DNA from: JACJXF01 sp038316435
GTDB taxonomy: Bacteria; Bacteroidota; Bacteroidia; Bacteroidales; GCA-2748055
Reading direction: 5' to 3'
Length of the DNA: 64,000 bases
Assembly (NCBI GenBank): GCA_038316435.1
Contig: JBBQAQ010000001.1
Span: 176,548-240,547 of the forward strand
Below, one piece after another: positions 35,506 to 44,676 of the stretch (its first letter is position 1; each line of letters starts with the position of its first letter). Below the pieces are notes generated by a model, which worked only from the letters and a program-made list of their open reading frames with translations, had not been told where the DNA came from and searched no databases. Made by a program: the position numbers and the translations under genes.

Positions 35506-37293
35506 TTACATCCTTTCGGGAACATCAATTCCCAGGAGATACATCCCTTTTTGTATTATCTGCCCACAAAGCTTTGACAAAGCAAGTCTAGTAGTAATCG
35601 TAGATTTCTCCTCAGCAGTTAATATCGGGTGTTCATGATAGAATTGATTATATTCCCGTGCAAGTTCAAAAAGATGATTTGCAATTAAAGCAGGGTTCAG
35701 GGAATCTCCAGCAGAAATAACAACATCAGGAAAATCATAAATCAATTTCATAAGCGAAATTTCCTTTTCATTTAATCCGGCAAATTCAATGTGCAATCCT
35801 TTTATTTCTTCAGATTTACGTATAACCGACTGAATCCTTGTATAAGTATATTGTATAAAAGGACCAGTATTACCATTAAAATCAATCGATTCCTTCGGGT
35901 CGAACATCATATTCTTTTTAGGGTCGACTTTAAGTATGAAATACTTGAGAGCGCCTAGTCCGATTTGGTTGTATATCCTTTGTTTCTCTTGATCAGCATA
36001 TTCGCCGAGTTTTCCTAGCTCTTCAGACATTTGTTTGGCTGTACCAACCATTTCATCTACCAGATCATCTGCATCAACAACAGTGCCTTCGCGGGATTTC
36101 ATTTTACCTTCAGGTAATTCGACCATTCCATAGGATAGATGAAAAATTTTATTGTACCAGTCAAACCCCAAATTTTTCATTACGAGACTCAATACCTGAA
36201 AATGGTAATTTTGCTCATTACCAACAACATAGATATGCTTACTTATTTTATACTGTTCAAATCTCTGATGCGCAGTTCCAATGTCTTGTGTCATGTAAAC
36301 TGTTGTTCCATCCGCACGAAGAAGTAGTTTATGATCGAGGCCGTCACCAGTTAAATCAACCCAAACTGATCCATCTTCTTTTTTATAAAGTATACCCTTA
36401 GCCAATCCATCGAAAACTAATTCCTTCCCTAAACTGTATGTCTCTGACTCATAATACATTCTGTCAAATTCAACTCCAAGTTTCTTATAGGTTTCCTTAA
36501 AACCTTCATAAACCCATCCGTTCATCATTTTCCAGAGCTTAATTGTTTCAGCATCTCCGGCTTCCCATTTCAGCAGCATTTCTCTTGCATCAGCCATTAA
36601 ACCCGACTTTTTTTCAGCCTCTTCTCTGCTCATCCCTTTGGTAACAAGCACTTCAACCTCTTTTTTAAACTCCTGATCGAATTTAACATAGTATTTACCA
36701 ACCAAGTGATCGCCTTTAATTATTTCAGGGGATAAGGGTGTTTCGCCATTTCCAAAACGAGTGTATGCAAGCATGGATTTGCAGATATGAATTCCACGGT
36801 CATTTACAAGATTTACTTTTATAACCTTGTTCCCATTTGCCTCTAGGATTCTCGCTATGGAAAAGCCAAGGAGATTATTGCGAATGTGCCCAAGGTGGAG
36901 CGGTTTATTTGTATTTGGAGATGAATATTCAACCATCATGCAATCCTCAGTTTCTCTTACCGGGACGAAACCATAGTTTTTATCCTCTGAAGTAAAAGTT
37001 AAAAACGACTGCCAATATTCTGCTGAAATCTCAAGATTCAGAAAGCCCTTTATTACGTTGAAGTCTGAAACTTCCGTAAGGTCTTCTTTAACGAACTGGC
37101 CAAGTTCATTAGCTGTTACTTCCGGGTTTTTACCAGTTAGTCGCAATAAGGGAAAAACTACAAGAGTAAAATCTCCCGTAAATTCCTTCTTGGTTTTTTG
37201 AAGCTGAAGTAAATTTTTGTCAACTTCCTTATTATATGTTTTGCTAAATGCGCTTTGTAAGCTTGAGATTATTTTTTCTTCAAGGTTTCTCAT
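35506..37293 (-). CDS. argS: Arginyl-tRNA synthetase
   Basis: A 595-residue class I synthetase. The N-terminal tRNA-binding domain covers about 1-110. The HIGH motif appears as HLGH in SSPNTNKPLHLGHIRNN. The second signature is GKMKSREGTVVDADDLVDE. The C-terminal DALR anticodon-binding domain (about 480-595) ends GMYLLGIDVPERM, a normal ArgS terminus. A TATCTTTG promoter box lies about 30 bases upstream. Confidence 0.97.
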   Translation of the reverse strand: MRNLEEKIISSLQSAFSKTYNKEVDKNLLQLQKTKKEFTGDFTLVVFPLLRLTGKNPEVTANELGQFVKEDLTEVSDFNVIKGFLNLEISAEYWQSFLTFTSEDKNYGFVPVRETEDCMMVEYSSPNTNKPLHLGHIRNNLLGFSIARILEANGNKVIKVNLVNDRGIHICKSMLAYTRFGNGETPLSPEIIKGDHLVGKYYVKFDQEFKKEVEVLVTKGMSREEAEKKSGLMADAREMLLKWEAGDAETIKLWKMMNGWVYEGFKETYKKLGVEFDRMYYESETYSLGKELVFDGLAKGILYKKEDGSVWVDLTGDGLDHKLLLRADGTTVYMTQDIGTAHQRFEQYKISKHIYVVGNEQNYHFQVLSLVMKNLGFDWYNKIFHLSYGMVELPEGKMKSREGTVVDADDLVDEMVGTAKQMSEELGKLGEYADQEKQRIYNQIGLGALKYFILKVDPKKNMMFDPKESIDFNGNTGPFIQYTYTRIQSVIRKSEEIKGLHIEFAGLNEKEISLMKLIYDFPDVVISAGDSLNPALIANHLFELAREYNQFYHEHPILTAEEKSTITTRLALSKLCGQIIQKGMYLLGIDVPERM

Positions 37294-37319
37294 TCGTTCT
37301 GGACATTTTATTTAGTGTG

Positions 37320-37327
37320 CAAAGATA
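37320..37327 (-). promoter_or_regulatory. Bacteroidota-type -7 box for argS
   Basis: The minus strand reads TATCTTTG, matching TAnnTTTG, about 27 bases before the argS ATG. It lies downstream of the strong hairpin at 37365-37391, so that hairpin is outside the argS transcript. Confidence 0.4.
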
Positions 37328-37364
37328 AGCATCGCTTTAAAATACAGGAGGTAAAACAAAAAAA

Positions 37365-37391
37365 AGTGTCATCATATCACATGATGACACT
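37365..37391 (-). terminator. Perfect 11-bp hairpin with T8 tract
   Basis: AGTGTCATCAT (37365-37375) and ATGATGACACT (37381-37391) are exact complements with a 5-base loop. On the minus strand the hairpin is followed by TTTTTTTTGTTTT. This is the clearest intrinsic terminator in the window after the tracrRNA-like one, yet no annotated gene ends there. Confidence 0.75.
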
Positions 37392-37434
37392 CTAAACTAA
37401 CTAACCTTTAAACCATTTAAACCTAAAACCAACT

Positions 37435-37470
37435 ATGAAAAAACTTCTACTAACTATTTTTCTCTACTAA
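37435..37470 (+). other. Signal-peptide-like 11-codon frame
   Basis: ATG AAA AAA CTT CTA ... TAA encodes MKKLLLTIFLY. It resembles the first residues of a Bacteroidota export signal and follows an A/C-rich leader (AACCTAAAACCAACT). It could be a leader peptide or the remnant of a secreted-protein gene; nothing coding follows. Confidence 0.3.
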
Positions 37471-37708
37471 CTTTATAAACCTTTATTATGTAATTCAAAT
37501 TTCGAGCCAAACTCCAACTTCACATTTCCATCTAAAAAACCTCGTTTTTGAAACCCTTGTTTTATTGTTACATTGTTTATACAAATATACAGCAGCAAAA
37601 TACTCTTTGCATAAGGGTTACTACCTGAATATTAAGATAAAACACCTGAAATATATAAGTAGAAATACCTGAATTTTTATAATTGTAAACCTAAAATAAA
37701 ATACAAAA

Positions 37709-37783
37709 ATGTCTGGAAGTACCATAGAATCATTGTTTGAAAAGGGTATTCTTTCACAAATCATTATTGGAGAATTGGAGTAA
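37709..37783 (+). CDS. Possible 24-residue small protein
   Basis: An ATG preceded by an A-rich leader opens a 24-codon frame, MSGSTIESLFEKGILSQIII..., ending TAA 93 bases before the glycosyltransferase start. Codon choice looks like real coding sequence, but the frame is short and has no recognisable relative. It may be a leader peptide. Confidence 0.3.
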   Translation: MSGSTIESLFEKGILSQIIIGELE

Positions 37784-37876
37784 GGTTTAATTATTTATGA
37801 AGAGCGCATAAATATTTCAAAATCATTCGTTATTTACAAAATCTCGTGTACTTTAATAGTCTGAAATTTAGTCCCA

Positions 37877-38995
37877 TTGAAAAAAGTTCATCTCGTGTCT
37901 TTTACAAACCCTTACCCACCCGATTATGGCGGGGTTATTGACGTTTTCTATAAAATTAAGGCTCTTCAGGCAGTTGGTGTAAAAATTATTTTGCACATTT
38001 TTAAATATGATCGTAAACCCTCCCCCGAACTATTAAACTATTGCGAATCTGTATATTACTATACTCGAAAAACAGGTATGCTTTCACAGTTCTCTTTTCT
38101 GCCATATATCACTAAGTCGCGTGAATTGAAAGAATTACTTAGTAATCTGTGTAAAGACGAATATCCGATTTTGTTTGAAGGCCTGCACACATGTTTTTAT
38201 CTGGATCATCCCTCTTTAAAAAACAGACAAAAGTTAGTACGGATGCATAATATTGAACACGAATATTATTTATCCCTATCACGTGCAACTATGAATATTT
38301 TCAATTCTGTTTTTTTCAGACTTGAAAGTCTCAAACTCAGGCAATTTGAAAAAGTTTTGATGCATGCAAATCATATTTTAGCAATATCGCAAACAGATTC
38401 ATCCTATTTGGACAGGAAATTCGGGAAAACAACTTTAATAAGTGCATTTCATTCAAATGAGGAAGTTAGTTCCCTCGTAGGCTCAGGAAAATTCATTCTA
38501 ATGCATGGAAATATGAAGGTTGAGGAAAATATAACCGCTGTGTTACACTGCATTAATAATATTTTCAATCAAATTGATTTCCCTGTGGTAATTGCTGGAA
38601 AAGACCCATCAGTTTCAATAAAAGAAGTAATTTCTCAGCATCCAAATATTGTTTTGGTTGAAAACCCTGATGATTCAGAGATGGACCGTTTGCAACATGA
38701 AGCTCACATTCATTTATGCTATACCTTTCAATCGAGTGGATTAAAGCTAAAACTGCTTAACTCTTTATATAAAGGTAGACATGTAGTTGCAAACCCAACT
38801 ATGATAGATGGCAGTGGTCTGAGTGAGTTGACCTACATTGGAGTTACAGATAAAGATATAGTTAACAAAATCAAAGATCTGATTGCCAAACCTTTTTTAA
38901 TTGAGGATGTATTAAATCGAAAGCTAGTCTTACAAAGATATGATAATCAGGTAAATGCAGAGAAAATCCTAAGTATTCTTAACACCTTGGATTAA
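37877..38995 (+). CDS. Glycosyltransferase, GT-B fold
   Basis: A 372-residue protein with a GT-B layout: an N-terminal Rossmann half (VSFTNPYPPDYGGVIDVFYKIKAL, including the GG loop) and a C-terminal half with ILMHGNMKVEENI and SSGLKLKLLNSLYKGRHVVANPTMIDGSGL, the nucleotide-sugar-binding region. The usual E-x7-E motif is not obvious. The start is TTG followed by AAA AAA GTT; no in-frame ATG is available. No other polysaccharide genes are nearby, so acceptor and donor are unknown. Confidence 0.85.
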   Translation: MKKVHLVSFTNPYPPDYGGVIDVFYKIKALQAVGVKIILHIFKYDRKPSPELLNYCESVYYYTRKTGMLSQFSFLPYITKSRELKELLSNLCKDEYPILFEGLHTCFYLDHPSLKNRQKLVRMHNIEHEYYLSLSRATMNIFNSVFFRLESLKLRQFEKVLMHANHILAISQTDSSYLDRKFGKTTLISAFHSNEEVSSLVGSGKFILMHGNMKVEENITAVLHCINNIFNQIDFPVVIAGKDPSVSIKEVISQHPNIVLVENPDDSEMDRLQHEAHIHLCYTFQSSGLKLKLLNSLYKGRHVVANPTMIDGSGLSELTYIGVTDKDIVNKIKDLIAKPFLIEDVLNRKLVLQRYDNQVNAEKILSILNTLD

Positions 38996-39028
38996 GAGTT
39001 CGATTTAAAATGAGAAATTGGTTATTCT

Positions 39029-39238
39029 CTAATCACGGTCGGAGTTATCTTTTATCAGAACTCCGAAAAGAAATACAATTACTCCTGAAGCAATCATTAT
39101 AACCAGTACTGATCCAAACATTTTTCGGAAAAGGTTATCCATAACGATAATATCCCATATTCCCAGTATTGCAATCGCAGCAAAAACAAGCACTAATGCA
39201 GTAAAAAAGTAAGCGATAGTTTTTTTAATTGATTTCAT
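39029..39238 (-). CDS. Small membrane protein, two transmembrane helices
   Basis: A 69-residue protein with helices at about 8-28 and 41-61, a basic N-terminus (MKSIKKT) and a charged C-terminus (IKDNSDRD). The strong hydrophobic periodicity and tidy ends support a real gene. No family is recognised. It lies 71 bp downstream of the btuD-like gene region on the same strand and may be independent. Confidence 0.6.
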   Translation of the reverse strand: MKSIKKTIAYFFTALVLVFAAIAILGIWDIIVMDNLFRKMFGSVLVIMIASGVIVFLFGVLIKDNSDRD

Positions 39239-39309
39239 TTTTTGTAGGTATTAGGTTCTGAAAAGCATTTGTGTTTCGTGTTAATTCTTAATGTAAAAAT
39301 ATTTATATT

Positions 39310-40338
39310 TTACAACCCTGGATTAGAAATTGAATTTTCCAGTTCTATGAGCATTTCATAAATATTTTGAAAATATAAATTTTCATTAAAACGCTTAATT
39401 TTCCAATTAATTATACCTTGATTGATTTCTGCTGATAGGCGAATTAATTTTTCACTATCGCTAACAATTTCATAACCTGATCGTTGCAAGGCTTGTTTCG
39501 TCCAATAAAAAATTTCAGGATTGTCGCAATTGAAACAAAGAACTTTATTTAAATGGTGTCTTAACTCAAAATCACCGGTCATTTGATTCAGATGAATTTT
39601 ATCTGAATCAAAAATACTCGCAATAGTTTTATTTAAAATGAGATCCTCGGGTGACCCATCCTTAATACTATTTTTATCGATCAACCAGATTTTATCACTA
39701 AACCGTAAGGCAATATTTAAATCATGTGTACTGTAAATTACAGTTTTTCCTTTTTTCGTTAGCTCATGCAAAAGGCTAATAATATCGTATTTTGAAGGAA
39801 TATCCAGAAAAGCTGTAGGTTCATCGAGTACAATAATGGATGTATTTTGAGCCAAAGTTCTGGCAATCATAGCCTTCTGTCTTTCCCCATCACTAATTTC
39901 GCTTAATTTTCTTTCTGAAAGTTGATTTATGCCAACCTTAAAGAGCGAATCGTCTATAAGATCTTTGTCTTCAGTACTTAAACGACCTATCCAATTTGTG
40001 TATGGGAATCTACCCAGACTTACCAATTCTCTAACAGTCATACTTTCGGAAAATTCAATACCCGAAGAAACATAAGCGAGAAGTTGAGCAAATTCATTGG
40101 GATGGATATCATCCAGGTTTTCAGAATTTATGCGAATTTCCCCACTAAGGATGTGTAGTAAGCGAACAATTGAACGAATAAGCGTACTCTTTCCAGATCC
40201 GTTTCTGCCGATTATGCCTATCAAATCGCCTTTCCCTACCGTAAGATTTAAATTCTCAAGCAAGGTAAGGTTTTGACTTTTTCGGTGGAACCCGATACCA
40301 ACATTCTGTAATGACAATATTGTTTCCTTTGTTGCCAT
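39310..40338 (-). CDS. btuD: ABC transporter ATPase, BtuD/FecE type
   Basis: A 342-residue ATPase of the metal-chelate import class. Walker A GRNGSGKST, Q-loop YVSSGIEFS, signature ISDGERQKAMIARTL, Walker B IIVLDEPTAFLDIP and the switch His in YSTHDLNIAL are intact. After about residue 250 there is an extra segment of about 90 residues (NKVLCFNCDNPEIFYWTKQAL...) beyond the usual family length. The start lies one base after the permease gene. The B12 assignment rests on the linked riboswitch upstream; ferric chelates are the alternative. Confidence 0.88.
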   Translation of the reverse strand: MATKETILSLQNVGIGFHRKSQNLTLLENLNLTVGKGDLIGIIGRNGSGKSTLIRSIVRLLHILSGEIRINSENLDDIHPNEFAQLLAYVSSGIEFSESMTVRELVSLGRFPYTNWIGRLSTEDKDLIDDSLFKVGINQLSERKLSEISDGERQKAMIARTLAQNTSIIVLDEPTAFLDIPSKYDIISLLHELTKKGKTVIYSTHDLNIALRFSDKIWLIDKNSIKDGSPEDLILNKTIASIFDSDKIHLNQMTGDFELRHHLNKVLCFNCDNPEIFYWTKQALQRSGYEIVSDSEKLIRLSAEINQGIINWKIKRFNENLYFQNIYEMLIELENSISNPGL

Positions 40339-40339
40339 T

Positions 40340-41380
40340 TCAGTTTGAAATTGGTTTGTTTTTTCTTAAGATTATCCAAATCACAACAGGAATGCCAAAC
40401 AAAGATGTAACAGCATTAATTGGAAGCATTGATTCTGAGCCGGGAAGCTGGGAAGCAATATCGGAAATCAGCATTACGGATGCCCCTGTAAATATTGAGG
40501 AAATTAACAGTATACCTTGCCTAGAGGTCCGAAATAACATACGGCAAATATGGGGTACAGCAATTCCAATAAACCCAATAGGTCCGCAGAATGCAGTAAC
40601 GGTGCCTGTCAGCAAACTTGTACTGATGAAAACAAGACTTCTGTATTTGACAATGTTGATTCCTAATGTTTTCGCGTGATTCTCACCAAGTTGAACGGCA
40701 TTTGACGATTTAACAACAAGCAGTGAAATAAGCAGACCGGGAATAATACCAACAAGTATTATAGGTATCTGCTCTCTACTTACATTACTGAGACTGCCCA
40801 TAGTCCATATTACAAATGCCTTTAATGCTGATTCCCCTGAGAAATATTGAAGTATGCTAATTATTGCAGATATTCCGCTTGCAAGCATAATACCAAGTAT
40901 TAATAGAGTCATGATATTTCTGACACGGAATGAAACAAGCAGAATCAGAAGTAGAACCGCAAATGAGCCGAACCAGGCAGCGGTAACCAGTAACCAGTTT
41001 CCGGAGATAAAAAAAACATCATTTTTAAAATATGCGCTAAAACCCAGAACAACTAAGGCAACACCAAGACTCGCACCGGAACTTATTCCTAGTACATACG
41101 GACCTGCCAGTGGATTGCGAAAAACTGTCTGCATTTGCAATCCACTAACAGAAAGAGCAATCCCAACTATAATGGCAGTAATTGCTCTTGGTAAGCGAAA
41201 CATGTGTATGGTGAACCATTCAACGGATTGTTGATCTGGTGAAAACAACAGGCTGAAAACCTGCGAAAAAGAAATGTTTGCTGATCCCAAGGATAAATCG
41301 ATCCAGAACAAGCAAAAAGAAAGCAGTATTAAAAAGACTATCAGAAGATAATCACTGTTTCTTTTTAAGGGATTTTGCAC
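40340..41380 (-). CDS. btuC: FecCD/BtuC-type ABC permease
   Basis: A 346-residue permease with about ten transmembrane helices and the FecCD family motifs: RLPRAITAIIVGIALSVSGLQMQTVFRNPLAGPYVLGISSGASLG near 60-105, and GPIGFIGIAVPHICRMLF near 265-283. It is encoded between the small 89-residue protein and the ATPase with almost no spacing (12 bp before, 1 bp after). It should form the membrane channel of the cobalamin importer together with the BtuF-like lipoprotein. Confidence 0.9.
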   Translation of the reverse strand: MQNPLKRNSDYLLIVFLILLSFCLFWIDLSLGSANISFSQVFSLLFSPDQQSVEWFTIHMFRLPRAITAIIVGIALSVSGLQMQTVFRNPLAGPYVLGISSGASLGVALVVLGFSAYFKNDVFFISGNWLLVTAAWFGSFAVLLLILLVSFRVRNIMTLLILGIMLASGISAIISILQYFSGESALKAFVIWTMGSLSNVSREQIPIILVGIIPGLLISLLVVKSSNAVQLGENHAKTLGINIVKYRSLVFISTSLLTGTVTAFCGPIGFIGIAVPHICRMLFRTSRQGILLISSIFTGASVMLISDIASQLPGSESMLPINAVTSLFGIPVVIWIILRKNKPISN

Positions 41381-41392
41381 CTTTCCTTGTCT

Positions 41393-41662
41393 TTAATCCA
41401 ACTCGTCAATTACATCAACTAATTTTACCATATCTTCCTGAATTTTACGGTAGAACTGTTTTTGTTCAGTTGGACTTTCAAAGGTCGTGGGATGATTAAT
41501 TCTGTTTAAGATATCATTTCTGAGTTTAACGATATTTTTAATAGCCTCATCGAGCTTTTTCTCGTCTAATTCAGGATGGAAATGCTTGTAAGCAAATGTT
41601 TCTGTGAGAAGTTCGTAAGATAAATAATTTAGATCTTTTTTCAGGTTTCTGATACTTGCCAT
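41393..41662 (-). CDS. Conserved small cytosolic protein in the B12 cluster
   Basis: An 89-residue, highly charged and mostly helical protein (MASIRNLKKDLNYLSYELLTETFAYKHFHPELDEKKLDEAI...). There is no signal peptide or metal motif. Similar short proteins are common in Bacteroidota without function. It starts its own unit at a TACTTTTG promoter box 32 bases upstream and is followed 12 bp later by the BtuC gene, so it probably leads the btuCD transcript. A role in cobalamin uptake is only positional. Confidence 0.75.
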   Translation of the reverse strand: MASIRNLKKDLNYLSYELLTETFAYKHFHPELDEKKLDEAIKNIVKLRNDILNRINHPTTFESPTEQKQFYRKIQEDMVKLVDVIDELD

Positions 41663-41693
41663 ATATTTTTTTTTTGGTTTTTACAAAAGTACT

Positions 41694-41701
41694 TATAATT
41701 C
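41694..41701 (-). promoter_or_regulatory. Bacteroidota-type -7 box before the 89-residue gene
   Basis: The minus strand reads TACTTTTG about 32 bases upstream of the ATG. It implies that btuCD have a promoter besides the riboswitch-controlled one, consistent with the 171-bp gap to btuF. Confidence 0.4.
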
Positions 41702-41833
41702 GTAAGTATTTCAGCTTCATGAACGCAAGATATTTTAAATCTTGAAAATGATACAGAGCATTCATTAAAAATCCGGATTATCCAACTAACAATATTATTG
41801 ATTTCAAACTGCGTAATGTGCTATGAATCAATT

Positions 41834-42958
41834 TTATTGGATTTCCTTATAATAATAAAATTTGTAATTATTTTGGGTTTCAGGATGAAAAATGTGAACC
41901 ATATCTTCCAGTATCAAATCAGGTCTTACAGAGCCGGATTCCCAGAAATCATTTCCACCAAAAGAATTCAATCTTAAATTATTATTAAAAATACTACCCT
42001 GATTAAAAGCTCTGATAAATTGTAATCTAGGATCGTATGATAAAATTTCCTGCTTATTTTGAACTGTGCTTGTGTTTATCCAAATATCGGCATCTTTAGC
42101 TTTCTGAAAGACTGATTCAAGGTCCATGGGAATATAGTCGCTATTGGTATTTTCCTTCCACAAATAATCTCCACCGGCATCTTCAATAAACTTTGCTGTA
42201 AATGACCTGCCACCAGCCATATACCAGGTATCCTTAAATGGCAAACCAACCAGCACAGACGGTTTACCGATAAGTTCAGCGGCTTTATTTTTAATTTCCG
42301 TGTAATTATTTTGAACCATATTGTAAATGCTGTCGGCAGTTGATTCGCAATCGTAGAATTCTGCGAAAAATTTAATCCATTCAGCCTTTCCAAGTGGGTG
42401 AAATTCCAAAAATTCAGAAACCAGAACTGCAGGAATTCCAGCATCAGCTAACCTTTTAACCAGAGCAGAAACCGACGGATCCAACCCATAAAGAAAAACC
42501 AGATCAGGCTTTAGCATCAGAATTCGTTCAAAATCAATATTTGGGGCAAAACCAATATCCATGCACTCTTCACTTTCAATTGCTTTGCGAACTCCCTCAT
42601 CTGATATAAAATCTTTGCCTGAAACGCCCACAATACTTGAACTCTTTCCCAATATTGAAATGTACCCAACATGTGTTGTGGAAAATGCAATAACTCTTCT
42701 AACTGGGATTTTTATAATGGATTCTTTAACCAAGGAATCTGGAACCATTTCTGGTTGGGAAGAAAGAATGTATCTAACTCCCTGTCCCTCATGTTTTTGC
42801 CATAAATTATTTACAGTTATTATCTTATAGCCTGAAAAATACTGTATTTCAAACCCCTTTGCTGAAGGAGAGATTTCTTCCTTTTCTTTCCAATCATTTC
42901 TCCGGTTATTGCAGAAAGAAAGTAGAATAATAAGTATTAGTAAAAAAACAATCCTCAT
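41834..42958 (-). CDS. btuF: BtuF-like periplasmic binding lipoprotein
   Basis: A 374-residue substrate-binding protein of the helical-backbone metal-chelate class. Residues 1-16 are a lipoprotein signal with lipobox LLSFC. Conserved stretches follow: RRVIAFSTTHVGYISILGKSSSIVGVSG, PNIDFERILMLKPDLVFLYG, GIPAVLVSEFLEFHPLGKAEWIKFFA, GRSFTAKFIEDAGGDYLW. The start overlaps the end of the protease gene by 4 bases, so both are in one transcript. Cobalamin as ligand is inferred from the riboswitch and the DUF4465 protein. Confidence 0.88.
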   Translation of the reverse strand: MRIVFLLILIILLSFCNNRRNDWKEKEEISPSAKGFEIQYFSGYKIITVNNLWQKHEGQGVRYILSSQPEMVPDSLVKESIIKIPVRRVIAFSTTHVGYISILGKSSSIVGVSGKDFISDEGVRKAIESEECMDIGFAPNIDFERILMLKPDLVFLYGLDPSVSALVKRLADAGIPAVLVSEFLEFHPLGKAEWIKFFAEFYDCESTADSIYNMVQNNYTEIKNKAAELIGKPSVLVGLPFKDTWYMAGGRSFTAKFIEDAGGDYLWKENTNSDYIPMDLESVFQKAKDADIWINTSTVQNKQEILSYDPRLQFIRAFNQGSIFNNNLRLNSFGGNDFWESGSVRPDLILEDMVHIFHPETQNNYKFYYYKEIQ

Positions 42959-44625
42959 CTCGGGGGATTTAAAACTATTAGCCGTTTTCTTTCCCTAGCA
43001 TTTCCTTTTCTAAATTCAAGAATATATATTCCTTGCTCCAGAAAAGAAGCATCAAAGCTAAGTGTGCGATCATCAACGATTGCAAACTGTGCTATTTTTT
43101 TACCGGTAGTCGTATAGATTGAAAGCTGTCCTCCAGAAATATCCAGACTGTCGGTTTCAAAAACTGTTATTCCATTTGTGGGATTTGGAAATACAGAAAA
43201 GCGGGGGCCGTAGACTATGGAATCAATAATGGAAGTATCAGGTAAACCAAAAGGGTTAAAGCCTTGAAGGTATAAAACACCAGTGTTTTCAGGATCGAGC
43301 CAGTGTTTAAGCTGTTTTGTAGAATCTGAGTAATAATCCCATCCCATGAAAAACTTTGAATAATAGTCATTTACTGAATTCAAACAATTTGCCTGACCAC
43401 CGGTTAAATTTCCAACCAATAATTTGTTTTGATTAAAAAGAGGAGAGCCTGAAGAACCACCTTCTGTTGTTCCCTTCTCCCAATCTGTTACTCGCCAGAA
43501 TGCTTGTGGAAGCGACTCATTTGTCAACCATGAGAGATCCGGTGGTATGGGATTTTGATAAATGCTTGTAAGAGGGTCATTTTCAAAACTTATCTTTTTA
43601 ACATCATTTGATGGATGGTGTATGCAAACTGCACTAGTTGCAGGGATTGGAGAAAGCGACCAACCTACAAAATAAGGTTTATATGATGAAGTAGGAGATT
43701 CGGAAAGTCTCAATAGGCTAAAATCAATACTGTCTGAAGTTGCAAGAAGTGTTGATCCAGCAAGAGAAAAAGCATGGCTCACAGTTTTTTTGCCACAAGT
43801 ATCTGTTTCGAAACCGAAATATGCAATAACCGAACCTGCCTGATATGCATACCGAATACAATGATTAGCGGTTAGGAGATACGGAACAGTGTCCAGTTTA
43901 GTATTATTAATTAATGTTCCGGTACAAGATTCGGTTGAAGCACCAACTTTGAAGGTAATCCGACAGATTGCCTTCTTAATAATTTGCCAGTCAGCACCTT
44001 CCGGACAATTTATATCTACATTGCACGACCCTGAATTTAAACTTGTTTCCGACTCTGAGTTTAAAACATTAATATAAGCATGTGCAAGGCTCCCGATTTT
44101 TAAAGAGCCATAATCGGATATACCCGACTGAACCTGCAATTCAACAACCAACTCCGCCCCTTTTATTAATGAAGTTGGAAGAGATTGAGATTGATTGTTA
44201 TTGAGATAATTGAATCCCCCTATAAAAAGTTCCTGAGAAGGAGGATAGATAAACAATATGCAACCAGGCTTAAGCTTAAACTGGCTAAAATCAATACTAA
44301 CCGCTTTTGCACTGTGTGAGATCAGGTGAATACGCCAGATGCGGGTTCCTTCAATAGTTTCAGTCCATTTCCCTGAATTCTCAGGAGTGAGTGAAAGTGA
44401 ATAGTTCCATGCAAATTTAAATGGTTTCTTTCCAGAAGCGGTTTCTGTATTTAAGGATTCATCAATTGCTTTTTGCATATTAAATGCAGGCATTATTACC
44501 GGTTCGCCAAAAGATTTTTGAGTAGAAAAAGAATAGGGTTTGCCTCCATGGGGTAATTGTGCCTGCACTAATGCAACGCTCATGATCAAAAGCAGAAAGG
44601 AAATCTTCCGTAACAGACCCATCAC
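42955..44625 (-). CDS. Secreted trypsin/lysyl-endopeptidase-like protease with T9SS signal
   Basis: A 556-residue exoprotease. A signal peptide (to about 22) and an N-terminal beta domain precede an S1-type protease resembling lysyl endopeptidases: His255 in LTANHC, Asp301 in SIDFSLLRL, Ser392 in GGSSGSPLF. Cysteines for disulfides are plentiful. The last 80 residues are a type A T9SS sorting domain (FSVFPNPTNGITVF...). It sits in a riboswitch-controlled B12 transcript, overlapping btuF by 4 bases, which is unusual. It might free cobalamin from binding proteins; this is a hypothesis. Confidence 0.9.
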   Translation of the reverse strand: MMGLLRKISFLLLIMSVALVQAQLPHGGKPYSFSTQKSFGEPVIMPAFNMQKAIDESLNTETASGKKPFKFAWNYSLSLTPENSGKWTETIEGTRIWRIHLISHSAKAVSIDFSQFKLKPGCILFIYPPSQELFIGGFNYLNNNQSQSLPTSLIKGAELVVELQVQSGISDYGSLKIGSLAHAYINVLNSESETSLNSGSCNVDINCPEGADWQIIKKAICRITFKVGASTESCTGTLINNTKLDTVPYLLTANHCIRYAYQAGSVIAYFGFETDTCGKKTVSHAFSLAGSTLLATSDSIDFSLLRLSESPTSSYKPYFVGWSLSPIPATSAVCIHHPSNDVKKISFENDPLTSIYQNPIPPDLSWLTNESLPQAFWRVTDWEKGTTEGGSSGSPLFNQNKLLVGNLTGGQANCLNSVNDYYSKFFMGWDYYSDSTKQLKHWLDPENTGVLYLQGFNPFGLPDTSIIDSIVYGPRFSVFPNPTNGITVFETDSLDISGGQLSIYTTTGKKIAQFAIVDDRTLSFDASFLEQGIYILEFRKGNARERKRLIVLNPPR

Positions 44626-44676
44626 TTAGCAGTTTGTTTTTATACCACTATTCTATTATAAACAAATAACCTGATC

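Larger units (their letters stand above)
37352..37575 (-). ncRNA. Candidate small RNA ending in a strong terminator
   Basis: On the minus strand a TATATTTG box (37589-37582) would start a transcript near 37575. It would run through about 200 gene-free bases with a G/T-rich segment (repeated GGTTTA-type words at about 37395-37435) and end at a perfect 11-bp hairpin with an eight-T tract. No protein frame is present on that strand. The alternative is that the hairpin only blocks read-through into argS. On the plus strand the same segment looks like a leader with a 11-codon frame. Confidence 0.35.

Noticed and set aside
37365..37391. Attenuator in the argS leader
   Set aside because: A good -7 box for argS lies downstream of the hairpin, so the hairpin is outside the argS transcript.
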